Origin: Siphonodentalium dalli
Taxonomy: Eukaryota; Mollusca; Scaphopoda; Gadilida; Siphonodentaliidae
DNA: 64,000 bases
Reading direction: 5' to 3'
Assembly (NCBI GenBank): GCA_032622095.1
Contig: CP136066.1
Span: 191,818,816 to 191,882,815 of the forward strand
This document shows positions 25,385-38,400 of this stretch, in pieces. A model generated the notes under the pieces. That model ran no database searches. It worked only from the letters and a program-made list of their open reading frames with translations, and was not told where the DNA came from. Position 1 is the stretch's first letter, and the number at the start of each line of letters is the position of its first letter. The translations under genes and the position numbers were made by a program.

Positions 25385-25560
25385 ATTTAAAAAAAGTGTG
25401 GTATACTGTTTTGCACCTGTCTAGCCGTCCGTCAGACGTGCGGACGTACGTCTGATGTCTTTTCATATCATAACTTGAACAGTAGCTTGGATCTCAATGA
25501 AATTTGGTAGGGATGTTCACTACTATGAGGACATTAAATTGAGGGCTCCATTCGTCTTTT
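25385..25560 (+). repeat. Truncated CGTCC-tract repeat of the TATACTGTTTTGCACC family
   Basis: GTGGTATACTGTTTTGCACC, AGCCGTCCGTCAGACG, CATAACTTGAACAGTAGC, CAATGAAATTTGGTAGGG and GTTCACTACTATGAGGAC match the head and first unit of the array at 6773-7560. Only one unit is present. Confidence 0.7.
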
Positions 25561-25680
25561 ATAGTACGCATCACAAAAACAAAATATCCAATGTCATTTT
25601 CCCCCTCATAGTTCAAATGCATCGCCCGTGGCATCACGTGACCAGAACATTGAAATCGATTGATAATTCACAGCTGATAC

Positions 25681-26240
25681 TCTAGACCAAGTCTTCTCGG
25701 TCCACAACATCGGATATCGGTTGGGATGATGCTGTTTTAGTCCCCTCCCGTTACTCTTCTATAATGGACTTTCATTCAAAACATGTACTATATGTACATG
25801 TGAAGCCCAGACATTCACATGAACCCCTGAATGTGATAAATAATCTGACAGAATAATCTTGATAGAAAAGGTAAAGTGATGATATGATCGTTTCATGTAT
25901 TGTTTAAATACATTTTCTGATAGCGAGACAAATCAAAATTCTCTGGAAAACAAAGCTTTGTTTTCTTGTCAATTTTGTTGCTCTGACATTTAATGGACCT
26001 CTGATATAATTATGCATGTTTGATACTTTTGTATCATCGTGCTTGGGAAAGGCTGCCATCTATGTTCATATACACAAAGCATCCATTTGACCTCATCTGA
26101 AGACATAAGCAAGATAACTCCCACACACAATTATGGATGTAAAGTTTGTTATAGAAGAGTAATGGGAGGGGACTCTTCCAAAACAGCATCAACCCAACAG
26201 ATGTCCCAAGCTGTTGTGGACTGAGAAGACTTGGTCTAGT
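25681..26240. mobile_element. MITE with ~90-bp inverted arms
   Basis: The left end CTAGACCAAGTCTTCTCGG and the right end, inverted, CTAGACCAAGTCTTCTCAG start arms that stay matched through GTCCACAAC, GATGCTGTTTT and CCCCTCCC(G/A)TTACTCTTCT (25682-25765 against 26150-26239). About 380 bp of unrelated AT-rich sequence lies between. No transposase. A target duplication was not recognised. Confidence 0.75.
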
Positions 26241-26328
26241 GAAACTCAAGCTATTATTGGACTGACTTGGTTCTGTGTGGGTTAAAAATACTTGGCAGAT
26301 TTTATGAAAATAAATACTTTCAGCTTTT

Positions 26329-26876
26329 CAGCTCACCTGAAACGAAGTTTCCGGTGGAGCTATAATCATCACTCCTTGTCCGTCCGTCCGTCAAGAATCA
26401 TCTTCTCCTCCAAAACCGTAAGACAGAATGGGTTCATATTTGGTGTGTATGTTCCCTATGTGAATCACATTCAGGTTTTTTCAAATGAACCATAACTCTT
26501 TTCCACCTTAGTAATTTTTAAAATGACTACTTCTCAAATTTCATTGGGGCGAATGGGTTCATATTTGGTACAAAGGGTCCTTGGGGGACTGTGATTAAGA
26601 TTAGTTCAAATGAAGTCACTGGTTCAAATGTTGACCGAGCCAGTGATATAACTTAAAAAATAAATAAAAAAATTTAATTCAGTTTTTTTGGAATTTTCAC
26701 GTTGCTCAATTTAACAAACATAATTTTTTTTTAAACATGTTTTAAAATTTGAAAATGGTAACACCGTTATAACATCTGCAGATTTATGAAACTTTAATCT
26801 TTAATGAAAGTAAATTATATTCAGTATGGATGGGCCTTGGGTGACCGGGTTCAGATTTGTTCAAATAGGGTCATTT
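26329..26876 (+). repeat. AGCTCACCTG hairpin-headed CGTCC repeat
   Basis: Head stem AGCTCACCTGAAAC / GTTTCCGGTGGAGCT, then CTTGTCCGTCCGTCCGTC. Two or three loosely repeated units follow, each with AATGGGTTCATATTTGGT and CCTTGGG(G/T)GAC. It runs directly into the next repeat at 26877. Confidence 0.6.
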
Positions 26877-27541
26877 TTAGCTCAACTTACTTTGTAAGTT
26901 TGAGCTATTGCCATGAGTTGTCGTCCGTGTGTCTGTCAACAATTTCCTTTGGCGCGGGCTACAGGTCGTACCTTTGGTCTGATCTTTATGAAATTTGTCA
27001 TGAATGTTGACATTGACATGTAGATGGGAACGAGTCATTTTGGGGTCATTTGGCCAAAAAACATGGCCACTGGTGGCCATCTTGGATTTCAAAATTAAAT
27101 CCATTGGCGCGGGCTACAGATCGTACTGTTCGTCTGATCATCATGAAATTTGTCATGGATGTTCATATTGACATTGTAGATGGGAACGAGTGATTTTGGG
27201 GTCGTTCGGTCAAAAAACATGGCCGCCAGCAGCCATTTTGGATTTTACTCTTCGCATGACTAAATCCTTTGGCGCGGGCTGCAGGTCGTAGCTTTAGTCG
27301 GATCTTCATGAAATTTGTCATGGATGTTAACAATGACATGTGGATGGGAACGAGTCATTTTGGGCTCGCTCGGCCAAAAAACATGGCAGCCAGCAGCCAT
27401 CTTGGATTTTACTCTTTACATGACTAAATCCTTTGGCACAGCTAGGTTAGACATTTCAATTGGCACCTTTCCTATTCCTCCATTTACTGTGAACCATTAA
27501 ATTATTCCCCTACCTAAGTTGAGCTACAGTGTCATTGACAC
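26877..27541 (+). repeat. TAGCTCAACTT hairpin-headed repeat with ~155-165 bp units
   Basis: Head stem AGCTCAACTTAC / GTAAGTTTGAGCT, then CGTCCGTGTGTCTGTC. Units begin TTTGGCGCGGGCTACAGGTCG near 26948, 27104 and 27270, each with CATGAAATTTGTCATGGATG, GATGGGAACGAGT and AACATGGCCGCCAGCAGCC. It ends AAGTTGAGCTA plus the AGTGTCATTGACACT palindrome. Confidence 0.75.
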
Positions 27542-27544
27542 TTA

Positions 27545-28075
27545 TATTATGTTTACCCATACCATAGTATGGTAAACATAGTGTCGTCCGGATTGACCAC
27601 TCGTAGTTAGTCCGTCTGTCTGTAGACACTTTACGCATGGTGCGATAACTGAAATATATTCTATCTGATCAGAACCAAATTTTGTATATGAATTTCTCAG
27701 CACCAAATACAGATATCAAGTTCGAATATGGGTTTGATCAGATTTTTTTTTATGGAGTTATGGCCCTTTTTCGACTTAGAATTCATGCATGCTGCCATAA
27801 CTCAAAAAAAAATTATCTGACCGTCACCAAATCTGGTATGCGAGTTTCTTAGCCCAAAATACATATCTAGTTCGAATATGGGTTTGATCCGATATTTTTT
27901 TAATGGAGTTATGGCCCTTTGACATAGAATCCATGCATGCTTCGATAAATCAACCATATTCCAACTGATAGAAACCAAATTTTTTATGTGAGTTTCTCAA
28001 CTCAAAATACAGATCGAGTTCGAATATGGGTTTGATCCGATATTATTTAATGGCGGGCGTTATGACCCTTTGATT
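27545..28075 (+). repeat. ACCATAGTATGGT hairpin-headed repeat, copy A
   Basis: Head palindrome TACCATAGTATGGTA at 27557, then GTGTCGTCCGGATTGACCAC and AGACACTTTACGCATGG. Three degenerate units follow with ACCAAATTTTGTATATGA, TTCTCAGC…CAAAATACA and GTTCGAATATGGGTTTGATC. The same family recurs at 28668. Confidence 0.75.
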
Positions 28076-28667
28076 ATTTTATTCATCTCTAAAATATATC
28101 AAAGATACACAGTTTGCACTGTCCAGGTAGAATCTAATAAATCAGGTTTACAATGCCATGAAGTTGTCTTCTCACATTGAGCAACAGAGATAGTATAAAG
28201 TGACAATGACTCTCTCTTGCATTGAGTTAATTAACTGCTAGCAGATGTGTTGGCCATATGATGAGATATCATAGATGGAACGTTTATGCTTTTATATTTT
28301 ATATGCATGGTTATTTAAATTTCATCTTAAAGGCATAATCTGGTTTTATTGTTTAATAGCATTACTATTGGGGGTTAATAATGTGATTGTGTTTAGTAGA
28401 TTTGTTGGTTGCATGGGAAGACAACTTTGGTTTTCAAATTTTTTTAAACTTGAGAGCTCTGTGTCAGTCTATGAGAACAAAATAATTATTCAAAACACTT
28501 TTAGAACTGTAGGTCTAGTTTGTTTTATTTATATATTAATGGAAAGTTTTTTCGACATTGATTTCAATTGATTACAAATGTGAATAGAAATATTAAAAAG
28601 CACAACAGGTTTGAACTTTGATACATTTTTCTTGTACTCTGCATGAGATAAAACTTTTTATGTGTAC

Positions 28668-29060
28668 CTATACCATAGTATGGTACACATAGTGTCAATG
28701 TCCGGATTGACCACTCGTCGTTCATCTATCCATCTGTACATCCATCTGTCTGTCCGTCCGTAGACACTTTAGTCATAATGCGATAGCTCTAACATTTTCT
28801 ATTTGATCGGAACCAAGTTTTGTATATAGGTTTCTCAGCCCAAAATACAGTTCGAGTTCGAATATGGGTTTGATTCGAGTTTTTTTTTTGTACAGTTTGG
28901 GCTGGTTATGGCCCTTTTTTACTCAGAATTTACACATGCTGCCATAACTAAAAAAAAAATTTGACACCAAATTTGGTATGTGAGATTGTCAGCCCAAAAT
29001 ACAGATCAAGTTCGAATTTGGGTTTAATCCGATTTATTTTAAAGGAGTTATGACCCTTTT
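28668..29060 (+). repeat. ACCATAGTATGGT hairpin-headed repeat, copy B
   Basis: TACCATAGTATGGTACAC, CATAGTGTCAATGTCCGG, ATTGACCACTCGTCGTTC and CTGTCTGTCCGTCCG repeat the head of copy A. Two units contain GTTCGAATATGGGTTTGAT and GAGTTATGACCC. It is shorter than copy A. The ~590 bp between the copies hold no supported gene. Confidence 0.75.
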
Positions 29061-31650
29061 ATAGATTGAATTTCCTCGCTCAATTTAACACGCAAAAAAT
29101 ATTAAAAAACTTTTATATTAAATAATAAAAAAATATTTAATTAAAAAAAAAAAATTCATTGACACTAATTTGTTTTAGTTGTATACCATTAATTAGGTGT
29201 GTTGTCCTTTTTTGAAGATATGAAGATTAAATTGCAATAGTTGCATGTAATATAATGATAGCAATAAATTGCCATGTGAACATCCAATATCCAGAGTATA
29301 TGAGAGTACCTTTAATAGATGTCATTCCAAGCGAAATCTGTTATTAATTAAGTGGTGACATATGTTACAAAGCTCTAGGGGTGGTTGTATGAAGGTAAAG
29401 ACAAACAATCTGCTGGCTGGATAATTGTTTATCCTATCTGTCAAATTTATTAATGGCTAAACCATTGGATCTCACAGTGAGAGGTCATTGTGTGAATAGG
29501 GATAGAGTTATGAGATTTAAATAGACTCCTCCCCCACCCCAAATACTTTAACCCCTTCTTAAGACAAATTATTTGAGCTTTTGATTTTAAGTTTAAGTAC
29601 TGATATATGTATTACTGTGATCATATCTTATACCAATTATCAGTTATAGCTAATCGCTATCGCCAAGGTATGGGTTAAACATCTGTCGGTCGTGATTGGC
29701 CTCTCGTTAGGAAATGATATCCCCAGAGGGTGAATACGTTGTGCTATTCCACCTTGGGGGGAATAGTGTCATGACTCATTAAATTCACCTTTTGTGGACC
29801 TCATTCTGCAGAGGTCAGACACTCTAAATACAGACTTGGCTGTCCCAATATTATTTTGTTAACCACCACTTATCCAGGTGAAATCATACCCTATTGGATA
29901 GTGGGGGTATATTGATATTACTAGATGAATCGATCTCATAGATGGGGATTCACATTTGTTCTAATAGGGGCAGAGATAAGAGATTAGCTCTCTATCCTGT
30001 TTGGTACTGGTATAATAATATTGATTTCTAGGAAGCCTGGGTGGAGGCAACAGGGAAGGAGTGTAGAGCGGTGGAGTTTTGAACCCCTATTTGATCAAAA
30101 TTTAAACAGTTGAAAATTTCATGCCTGGTATAACATTAGTTGTAGATTAGATGTTCACATAAAAAATAGGTTAGAATTGTTCTCATAGTTTGGTTTATTT
30201 TTCCCTCATGTATGTTTTTAAACCAACAGTCCATAATGGCATATGTTCCTACTTCAGGTTAAACTGTTGGACCAAATTGGCCACAAATTTTAACTTTATT
30301 TGGTTGGTGATTTTGGTCTTGTTTATGGGAATAAACAATAAAAAAGCTATATAAATAAAGAAATGAATGCAGTGGGTTTGTGTGTGTGTTATTCATTTCT
30401 TAAATACAATATTTTGTGCAACTCTCATTTTATCTTTGAAGCTCCATACTTTAATATATACATGTATGTACTACTATAGAGCACATATTAGATATTGTTG
30501 TTATGGACTTTTCCCGAATTTGAATAAAATTTTTGACAGTATTTCTCTTTCTCTCTCTCCATTGTCCTGGATATATGGCCTCTGAAAACAGTTGGGGAGA
30601 AGACCTTCCAACATTTCATGGATGCATGAGATGAAAATAATATTGCCTCTATCGATGAGATGAAACGACATTTTTATATCTTATCCTTTTAAGATATACC
30701 AAAATGTATAACCAGTGTTATAAATGAAATAACCATTGCAAGATGTTTATCAATTACAGATACAGTGCATGCGGTTCTGCATTACATTCAGTCAATAATG
30801 AATATATTTACAGGCATGTGGGCAATTGCATCTTTCAATGGGTCATTTCTAAAGTGTTTCCATTTGTATTATCCCCCAGCTGTGTTACTAAATTACCAGT
30901 TTTTATAGAGCCTATAGACAAGAATTCTACTGTCAATATTTGGAGATATTTCATCCCAATATCTATAAATTCAAATCAATATTAGTCAGCAATCTTGAAG
31001 CAGTGAAGAAACCACACCTGATGTTACCCACAGATTACAATATTTTAGTCGCGCACTTCCATTTCAAATCAAAGTGGTTTGGTCAAAAAGATTCCCTACA
31101 GTATCTCCTCTGATGGGCCAACAGAAGCTTGAAGTTTGCAAAGAATCTTTCCATTTTTTAAACAGTTTAGTTTAAATATTCATCTGATGCCCTGTTGTAC
31201 TTGTGGAGTTTCAATGTATTGAAGGAACAATAATTTAGATATGTGCCTTGAATGGCAAGCGTTTGTATCAATTGTGTGTTGAAAGACAAGCCTGTGTTAG
31301 GATCTCCAATAATTGGATAGATGTCTGCATACAGTAATATATTTGAAGCTTTGAAGTACATTTATGACAAATTTGTGGGATACCTTTACTAAATGGTAGA
31401 TCAATGATGCACTTCACAATAAGGTGATATGGAGGTGATTTTAAAATATGAAAATAGAGCCATCAGACAGTGAGTACCTGCTTGGTGAGGAAACTTGCAT
31501 GAGAGGAGGGGTGCTGTCAGCGCGGGACCTAATCATTCTACCATACAAAAAATAAGTCCATCATATCTGTATCAATTACTAGATAGGGTACCTGGCATTG
31601 CTCAGGTAAAGAATGAACACATTATTAGTGCCCCCTCCAGTCATTTAAAC
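29061..31650. other. AT-rich intergenic sequence
   Basis: No gene, RNA or clear mobile element could be supported. There are poly(A)-rich tracts at 29095-29160 and a (TC)n-like TTTCTCTCTCTCCATTG near 30545. ORFs up to ~100 codons have no recognisable domain and hydrophobic, AT-driven composition. Confidence 0.4.
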
Positions 31651-31654
31651 TATT

Positions 31655-32400
31655 TATTAGTCACCTGAGATAAGCATCACATATATATTGCATGAAACTC
31701 TGGATAAATTTACCTCTACTTTTAAGTTGATAATAAACGCTCTTTATTGCTAATTATTAGTACTTCTTTAAGTCATCTGAGGTCAACGGCACCTATCCCA
31801 TGACACGCCCAATTTATCTCTGTACCAATTTTCCCATATATCTTCTGAGATGATAAATGTTTTTAATTGATAAGCTATGTTAACATAATTTACAAACATC
31901 CCTTTATGTCATCTGATGTCCAAGGCGCCAATCCCATGACATTCCCCTAGTCATGGGATCCCATGTGTACCAATTTTACTACATATTGTTTAAGCTGATA
32001 AGAATTGCTCATCTCTATAATATAGTCTATAAGTTCCCCTTTAAGTTTGCCCGGGTCAATTTACCCCTGTATACCAATTTCCAGCGACCAGAGTCTAACC
32101 ATTTTGTGTATATGATTCATTTTTTAAATTAGAATTGTTTATGCCCCTTTAAGTCGTCTGAATCAGATGTTAACAACACCTATCTCGTGTCAATTGACCC
32201 ATGCGAAGAAATCTTTATTACAAATTTCCGACCATTTTGGGTGTATAATTAATTATTATTGTCCTTTTAAGACATCTGATGTCAATGGCAGCAATCCCAT
32301 GACACTCCCCGGGTCAATTGACCCATATGTACATTTTTTTAGCACCAACGGTCCAGCCATTTGGTCGTCTAGACAGACAAACAGTTTTTATTAATATATG
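31655..32400 (+). repeat. Degenerate tandem array, ~110-130 bp units
   Basis: Repeating phrases mark about five or six diverged units: CCCTTTAAGTCATCTGA (near 31770, 31905, 32150, 32265), CAATCCCATGACA(C/T)TCCCC (near 31932, 32290), GGGTCAATTGACCCAT-like (near 32045, 32195, 32315) and TGTACCAATTT. It ends GTCTAGACAGACAAACAG, the same kind of tail seen at ~8560 in the GGTCAAGGTCAGG array. Confidence 0.6.
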
Positions 32401-35237
32401 TCAGAGTTCTAACTTGAGTTAGATAATTTTACTAAAGAAAACGCCAATTTCAAGGTGCTTATCTCTGACATAGGCCTAAATATGCGCTCAGGTGATAATA
32501 TTTTATATTAGCAAAATTCTTTTGTCTGGGATTTTTTTTTTCACGCTACCAGTAATTGCTCACTTATAATAACTTAGTATAGTCAAATGAAATATTTTCC
32601 AGTTCATTTCTTTAGGAAGTGACATCTGCAGTAAATAATCTTGTGTCACTAGTTTCCAAGAGGCATGGTACTACCTCCTGCTGTTTAATTTGAGTATATG
32701 TAGTCCTTAAGCCAATCGCGCTTGCGTTAGTAATTTATTATCGAGCAATCCATAATTCGACAGTGTGTAAACTCGCACTTAATTCTCTTTTATTGAATAC
32801 TCGATTGTTGGTTCGTTGAGTTCTTGGTAAAACAACAAGAACATAGAACTGACGAACTTGGGTCGTCCAAACCACTACTCGAAATTGATGCAATGGGCAT
32901 TCTTCTGTGGAAATGGGGCGGGGTAGAAATGCATATAGAACTTACTTTCGTAAATGGTATTTCGTTTTCCCACGCATAAATTCATACAAACAATATTTTA
33001 TTTGCAGAATGTTCTGCAATTGAGTTGAACATACAGTAATTAATTTAGCACAGACCCCCCCCCCCTCCCCATGCATGTAACTTGTGCTGCATGCGGCGGG
33101 GGAGAAAATGCAGTAGCATTGACGATATCAGTTATGTATATGCACGGACGCGTTGACACGGGACGGGGTCGTGGTGTCTCCCCTTCCCACTTTGGTGAAA
33201 AAAATCAACAGTTTGAACTTTGAAGTCCAATACACTAATAGGTTTGTGTGCAGTTAGCGATTATAAATTTCCAATATGTGGCCATAGCATTGTGCAATTA
33301 TATAGCTTTTCTTCAATTTTGAGAATTATTTTGGTTCGATCAAAGGTGGTGCATTTAGAAATTCCAAGTTTTTTGCACCAAAACGGAAACATTCTATAGA
33401 CACGTTCATGTATAGGGCCTAAATATGTTTTAAATATAAGTTTGCTCACCGTATAACCTTTATCGCGATTCTGATATAAATGGTTCATCCCTCAGACATA
33501 TACGTATATAGTTTATCCACCCAACGATGTATATACAACTTATCAATTCCTAATATAGGCTGGGATTTGTGGATGCGAAGGCCTATATACAGGCACGCTT
33601 AACCACCTGCCACAGCAGACAGTCACACAAACACGGAGTTAACGAAATGAATAGGGGATATTTTGCATGGGATCCATACATATATACGTGTAGGCATGCT
33701 ACCGAACATGGTTGAGTGACTTTTTTTTCGCACGATGTCGCCTCGGTTGCTCTTTATTGGAGATTCGATCGATGGTTTACACTATAGCTGCCAAATTAAG
33801 AATGCAAATATAGTACACTATATATTGATATGTGTGCTCTCATATATAACTACGAGCAGCATCAGTATATAACCACCAACTCAAAGTTTGTGATTATGTT
33901 GTGGTTGATTCAGTGAAATTCGCATGTTTCCGTGGATTGTAGTATAATAGACTACAGAGCGCGCGGTATCAAACTCTGGAGGATCTTTAATACAAGCGTA
34001 CTTGACCAATCCATTGTTACGAATTTGTTGAAGCATTTTAGTAACGTATTCAAAACTGGTTGTGATTCTTCCTGTGTATCAATGCACATTCATTGTGATG
34101 CATGTAGCCACCGAAGGGGTTATCGTGATAATTATATATAGGCTAATATAGCCTATAGCCTATACGACCATTCAAAGAATGTAATATAGCCAAAAATACA
34201 GTAGTTATCAACAATGGTGGTGGTGGGGGGGGGGGGGGGGGTAGGCTACTAACCTTTGTTTTCTCATTCAATGCTAAATTCTCAGAAGCATTTAATTATT
34301 TTGCCATAATTAGCAATCGATGGGCCATATTTATTAATCGACATCATAAGTTAGGGTAGGTCTAGTCATTGCATAAATGTGAATTTATTCTTATCAACAG
34401 CGATGCCATATGTATAAACACATTCCCTGTCCCCAATACGAAGAAATTTGCCCGGGGAGTTGATTTTAAACCTTTATTCGCGTAAAAACGTTTCAAAAAT
34501 CAGATCACGGAAGCATTTTTTCGATATGGTGTGCGTAGTACGTCATACACTACAAATTTATTGACTAGGCAACGCCAAACGACCATGTCGTAATTGCAGC
34601 GATATTTCTCCGAGGGCGGGGCTATACATCCACGTTACTATTATTAGAAATATTGACTTATCTGGCAGGACGTACTTATTAAGCAGAACACCGGCTTACG
34701 CTCATTATCCCCAGTTGGAGCTGTCACTCCAATAGATTACCCTCACTGCGTCAACACAGTAACAGGTTTACCACCATTTATTGAGCAACGGGATACTTTC
34801 CGACAAGCCAAATACTTATGGGGAAATAGCGTCTGGTACTTGATATATACCCGGGAACACACCGTCGGTATCATGTTATAGCTGCCGGGAGATGGCGGGG
34901 TGGTTTATACAGATAGTGTGGGAACTAAAGAGTTAAGGAAGGGTGGGTTTTATTTTTGTTCTTCTCTTTTTCGTTTTCTTCGCCCTTGAGGCATGGCCTC
35001 AATGTCAATGTTTAGTAACCCACGGGTGATTTCTCTTCCCCATCGTTTCGCCTTAGACGGCTTAATGCTGAACCCAATCGACCATGTAAGAACTACACTG
35101 CTTGAAAGAATGGAATACTACAATGTACATTAAAAAAAATGTGTATTACAAAATTAGTATTATACACTGGACGACCATATTACAAGAGTTGTTTTATAAT
35201 ATAAGTTCCTTGTGAAATATCTGCGGACGCCCTTATT
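32401..35237. other. Intergenic, with C11 and G17 homopolymers
   Basis: No supportable exon was found. An 11-base C run (33055-33065) and a 17-base G run (34225-34241) preceded by TGGTGGTGG are the main features. A tandem pair of promoter-like features could not be shown. It separates the repeat field from the 3' end of the minus-strand lectin gene. Confidence 0.4.
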
Positions 35238-35243
35238 TTTATT
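35238..35243 (-). promoter_or_regulatory. Candidate polyadenylation signal of lectin gene
   Basis: AATAAA on the minus strand, 28 bases after the TAG that ends the C-type lectin frame (35272-35274). The spacing would give a very short 3' UTR. Other signals further down cannot be excluded. Confidence 0.4.
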
Positions 35244-35271
35244 CTGTCTAATTCCTCTCCTCCCAGTGCGA

Positions 35272-35480
35272 CTACAGGTCGGTCTGGCAGACTACTGGTC
35301 TCTCCTCTGTTAGACAGTTCACCGTTCTCCAAGCGAAGTTGAAGCGGTTGGCGAACTTGATACACTGACGTGTTGCCTTGCTGGCAGGTTCGCTGTATCG
35401 CCAAGAAAAATAGGTCATCGGGGATCCGTCATGAAGCTTCCATGTTCCTGCATCATAAAACCCGTCAAGGAAAGCCGAAC
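35272..35480 (-). CDS. Lectin gene exon 4: C-terminal half of C-type lectin domain
   Basis: Acceptor TTATATTATAG, then 209 nt encoding FLDGFYDAGTWKLHDGSP, FSWRYSEPASKA, RQCIKF, FAWRTVNC and RPVVCQTDL, then TAG at 35274-35272. W-x-DGSP, the final three cysteines and WRTVNC fit the lectin long-loop half. The EPN and WND calcium motifs are degenerate (EPA, WRT). Confidence 0.9.
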
Positions 35481-38400
35481 CTATAATATAAATGTTCATT
35501 TTATTAGTACAAACAAATTTTTTGGAATGAAGAGAGCATCCAGCACCATGTGAACAATTCTAATTTAGTATCGACGGGAGTGCAACTAGAAATAAGTTGA
35601 GTTGAGATGATAAAACGGATTCGTTCACGGAGCTGGAGTCTAAATTTACACCACCAAAGAAGGCTATCTGCCCACCTCGTTCTGAGACTGAAATAATCAT
35701 AAAGCTTGTTTTCAAACCGGTATTTAATATTCACCGTCAATGGACAATGGAAACACAAACAGTATCTTTATTGTGGATGATACTCGGCCGACATAATGCT
35801 AAATATTATGACAACGCTTTATATTTTGCTATCAAAACTCCCAGAATTCGACTAATAAGTTCGATCTCATCACTTTCTTGATTAAATTACAGTAACTATC
35901 TAATATGTGTATGTTGTACGATAATTGTTATCGAACTGTAAATATGGCTGCGTAGACAGAAAGACTTCTCAGTTGAGACAATACAGACATCTATGTTACC
36001 AGTCAGCAGTATTATAAACAAAGATCTTGAACTACCTCATATTCCTCTTTCCAGATAATGATCACATACGTACCTGCTGAAATTGATTTCAGTTTAGTTC
36101 TGAAGAACGTATGCATATCAGCTGTTTGGACCGTGATCAAGTGTCCTCCGTCGGCTTCACAGTAAGCAACAGCCTCGTCCCACAGTACATAGGTGGCGTT
36201 GTATTTCCAGCAGACGACAGGATCGGTTTCCAGTGTGTATCCAGGGAGGCTGCATGGTGCTGAAAATGTATAATGAAAGTTTTGTTCCGAAATATAATAT
36301 ATAGAGGATCTAAAACGAGTCCGCAGTTTATATCGCGAAAACGAGTCCAGTAAGTTAGGACAAGACAGAGCCAATAATTCGAACAAATCGTTGGAGGCCC
36401 GAAAAAATATGATGCCATTTGTAATCATCGTAATTCTGGATTCGAAAACTGAATGTACGGAATATGTATTAAGCGTTATCTTAATATGACACTATTTTAA
36501 AACTTCACACACTGCTTTCTCTTCATTTTAATAATCAAAATTATGTTGTGCCATAAAAGTAAACACCCTCTGTCAGTGCATTATCTTATATATACTAGTC
36601 GGCCATAGGCAGCCTCGCATAAATGAGAATGCGCTGGCTTACAAGATCAATGTAAATATTGTTAGGCCAATACAGTCTCTTATATATGCGGTTTTCGTAA
36701 AATATCAGGACGCTCCAGTCATCAAAGGATTCAGAGCGATGAAAGGTCGAGATGATCTTCCTATGATTTACAGTTGTATTTTGTACGCGACACCTGACTA
36801 AAATAATCTTAAATTTATCGAAAAACATAAGAAACAAAATAGATATTTATTTTCAGCGCTATATCGACGCATTTGTTCGGAAATCTTCTGCGTAGATATG
36901 TTCTGAGATACCAAGTACAAAATGATGCTCACAAAATGTTTGGCTTCAAACGAGCCTTGTCTGTTTAACCCGATATAGACATAAATTATCACACAGCAGT
37001 ATGTACATTTGTTTACCAATTAATTTAAATTATATTTCTACAATATAATGTAATTAAATTCAGGCAAAATCTTAAGATTCCACGTGTCCAATGTGTAATG
37101 ATGGTAATGAGGATAACTATCACGTGATAGCAAACTGTGCGAAAACCAAAAGCATAAGAGATAAATATATACAAACGATATAGGAAATACTGCCATCATC
37201 AGTTGCAGAAATCAATAATATTAAACAAGCAACTGACACAACCATTGACTGTACCAAACTAGAACACTGGAGTCTCAAATTCCACATAGAAAAGGCTTCC
37301 GGAAACAACCTCTATGCGTTACATTTACACAGAGTAAATACTCTGAAATCAATGGAATGATAAACGACAAAATATATGATATAACAATGAACCATAGATA
37401 TGTATATATAAAGATCTTACAAATATCAAGCTTTTTAAACAAACACAAAAACCAAACAGATTTATATTGTAAATAGACAGAAACTAGTTTTATCCAATAC
37501 TACTATGTTTATATCATTATTATCCAATATTCATAATTTTGACTTTTTACTTGTTTTAATGTAACCCATCGTCTTGGGGTGCTCATCACACACACACTGT
37601 GTCTCCACACCAACTGACTATACCTACCATTTGCATCTTTATCAGTGATGGCGGCAGTTGTATTATAACTAGTTGAGTATTTAATATGAAGTCACGTATT
37701 TACACAACATGCACACACCATGTTATATAAGATACATTGACATAAAAGAAAATAACAAATGCCGAAAACCAAGTCATTTGGACCAAAAATGAATTCAAGC
37801 TTTTGTGACAGCATAATTATGTTTGCACATTATTATTTCATGCAGGTAAAGGAAACGTAGGTGAATGTGACACCCTATGTACACATTCATGTGTCTCTTC
37901 TATGCCTTTTATATATGTAAAGATACTTAAAGATACGGGAGGCGTTGGCGGTGGGTATGTTAAAATATTCGGCTCCGTCAAAAACCGACATAAACAGAAA
38001 GAATAGTAAAATATAGACAGATTTTGTTCTTATGACAATCCGAAATATGGCATAAACAGTATGTTATTGTCAAATGTTTTTCCTTTGTTTTGTAAATAAA
38101 AGTAAAATAAAGTTACAGAACCTGGCTTTTGTTTAGATCCGGATATGGTAAACATAAAGAGCGTTTTTGTTACTGTTTTCCTTATTTGGAAATAATAAAG
38201 AGTGTTTATATAATTTGTGTGTGATTAACCAATGTAATTGCGCTGTGTTATGTGAACAGAAGCAAAACTTCTGTAACACGAGAAAGTTCTTGGTTACGTA
38301 CACCATCGTACGTCTTGACGACAATATACTATTTACGCACTGATTATGTTTGGCATATGAACAAATCTATATATATTTTAATATTCCTTCCGTTAATGGC

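Noticed and set aside
28275-28571. 98-codon hydrophobic ORF
   Set aside because: AT-driven composition, no domain, no supported splice sites, and it sits between two dispersed repeats.
36260-36428. Upstream extension of the lectin exon 3 reading frame
   Set aside because: A clear splice acceptor lies at 36260-36261, and the extension is a half copy of a foldback MITE.
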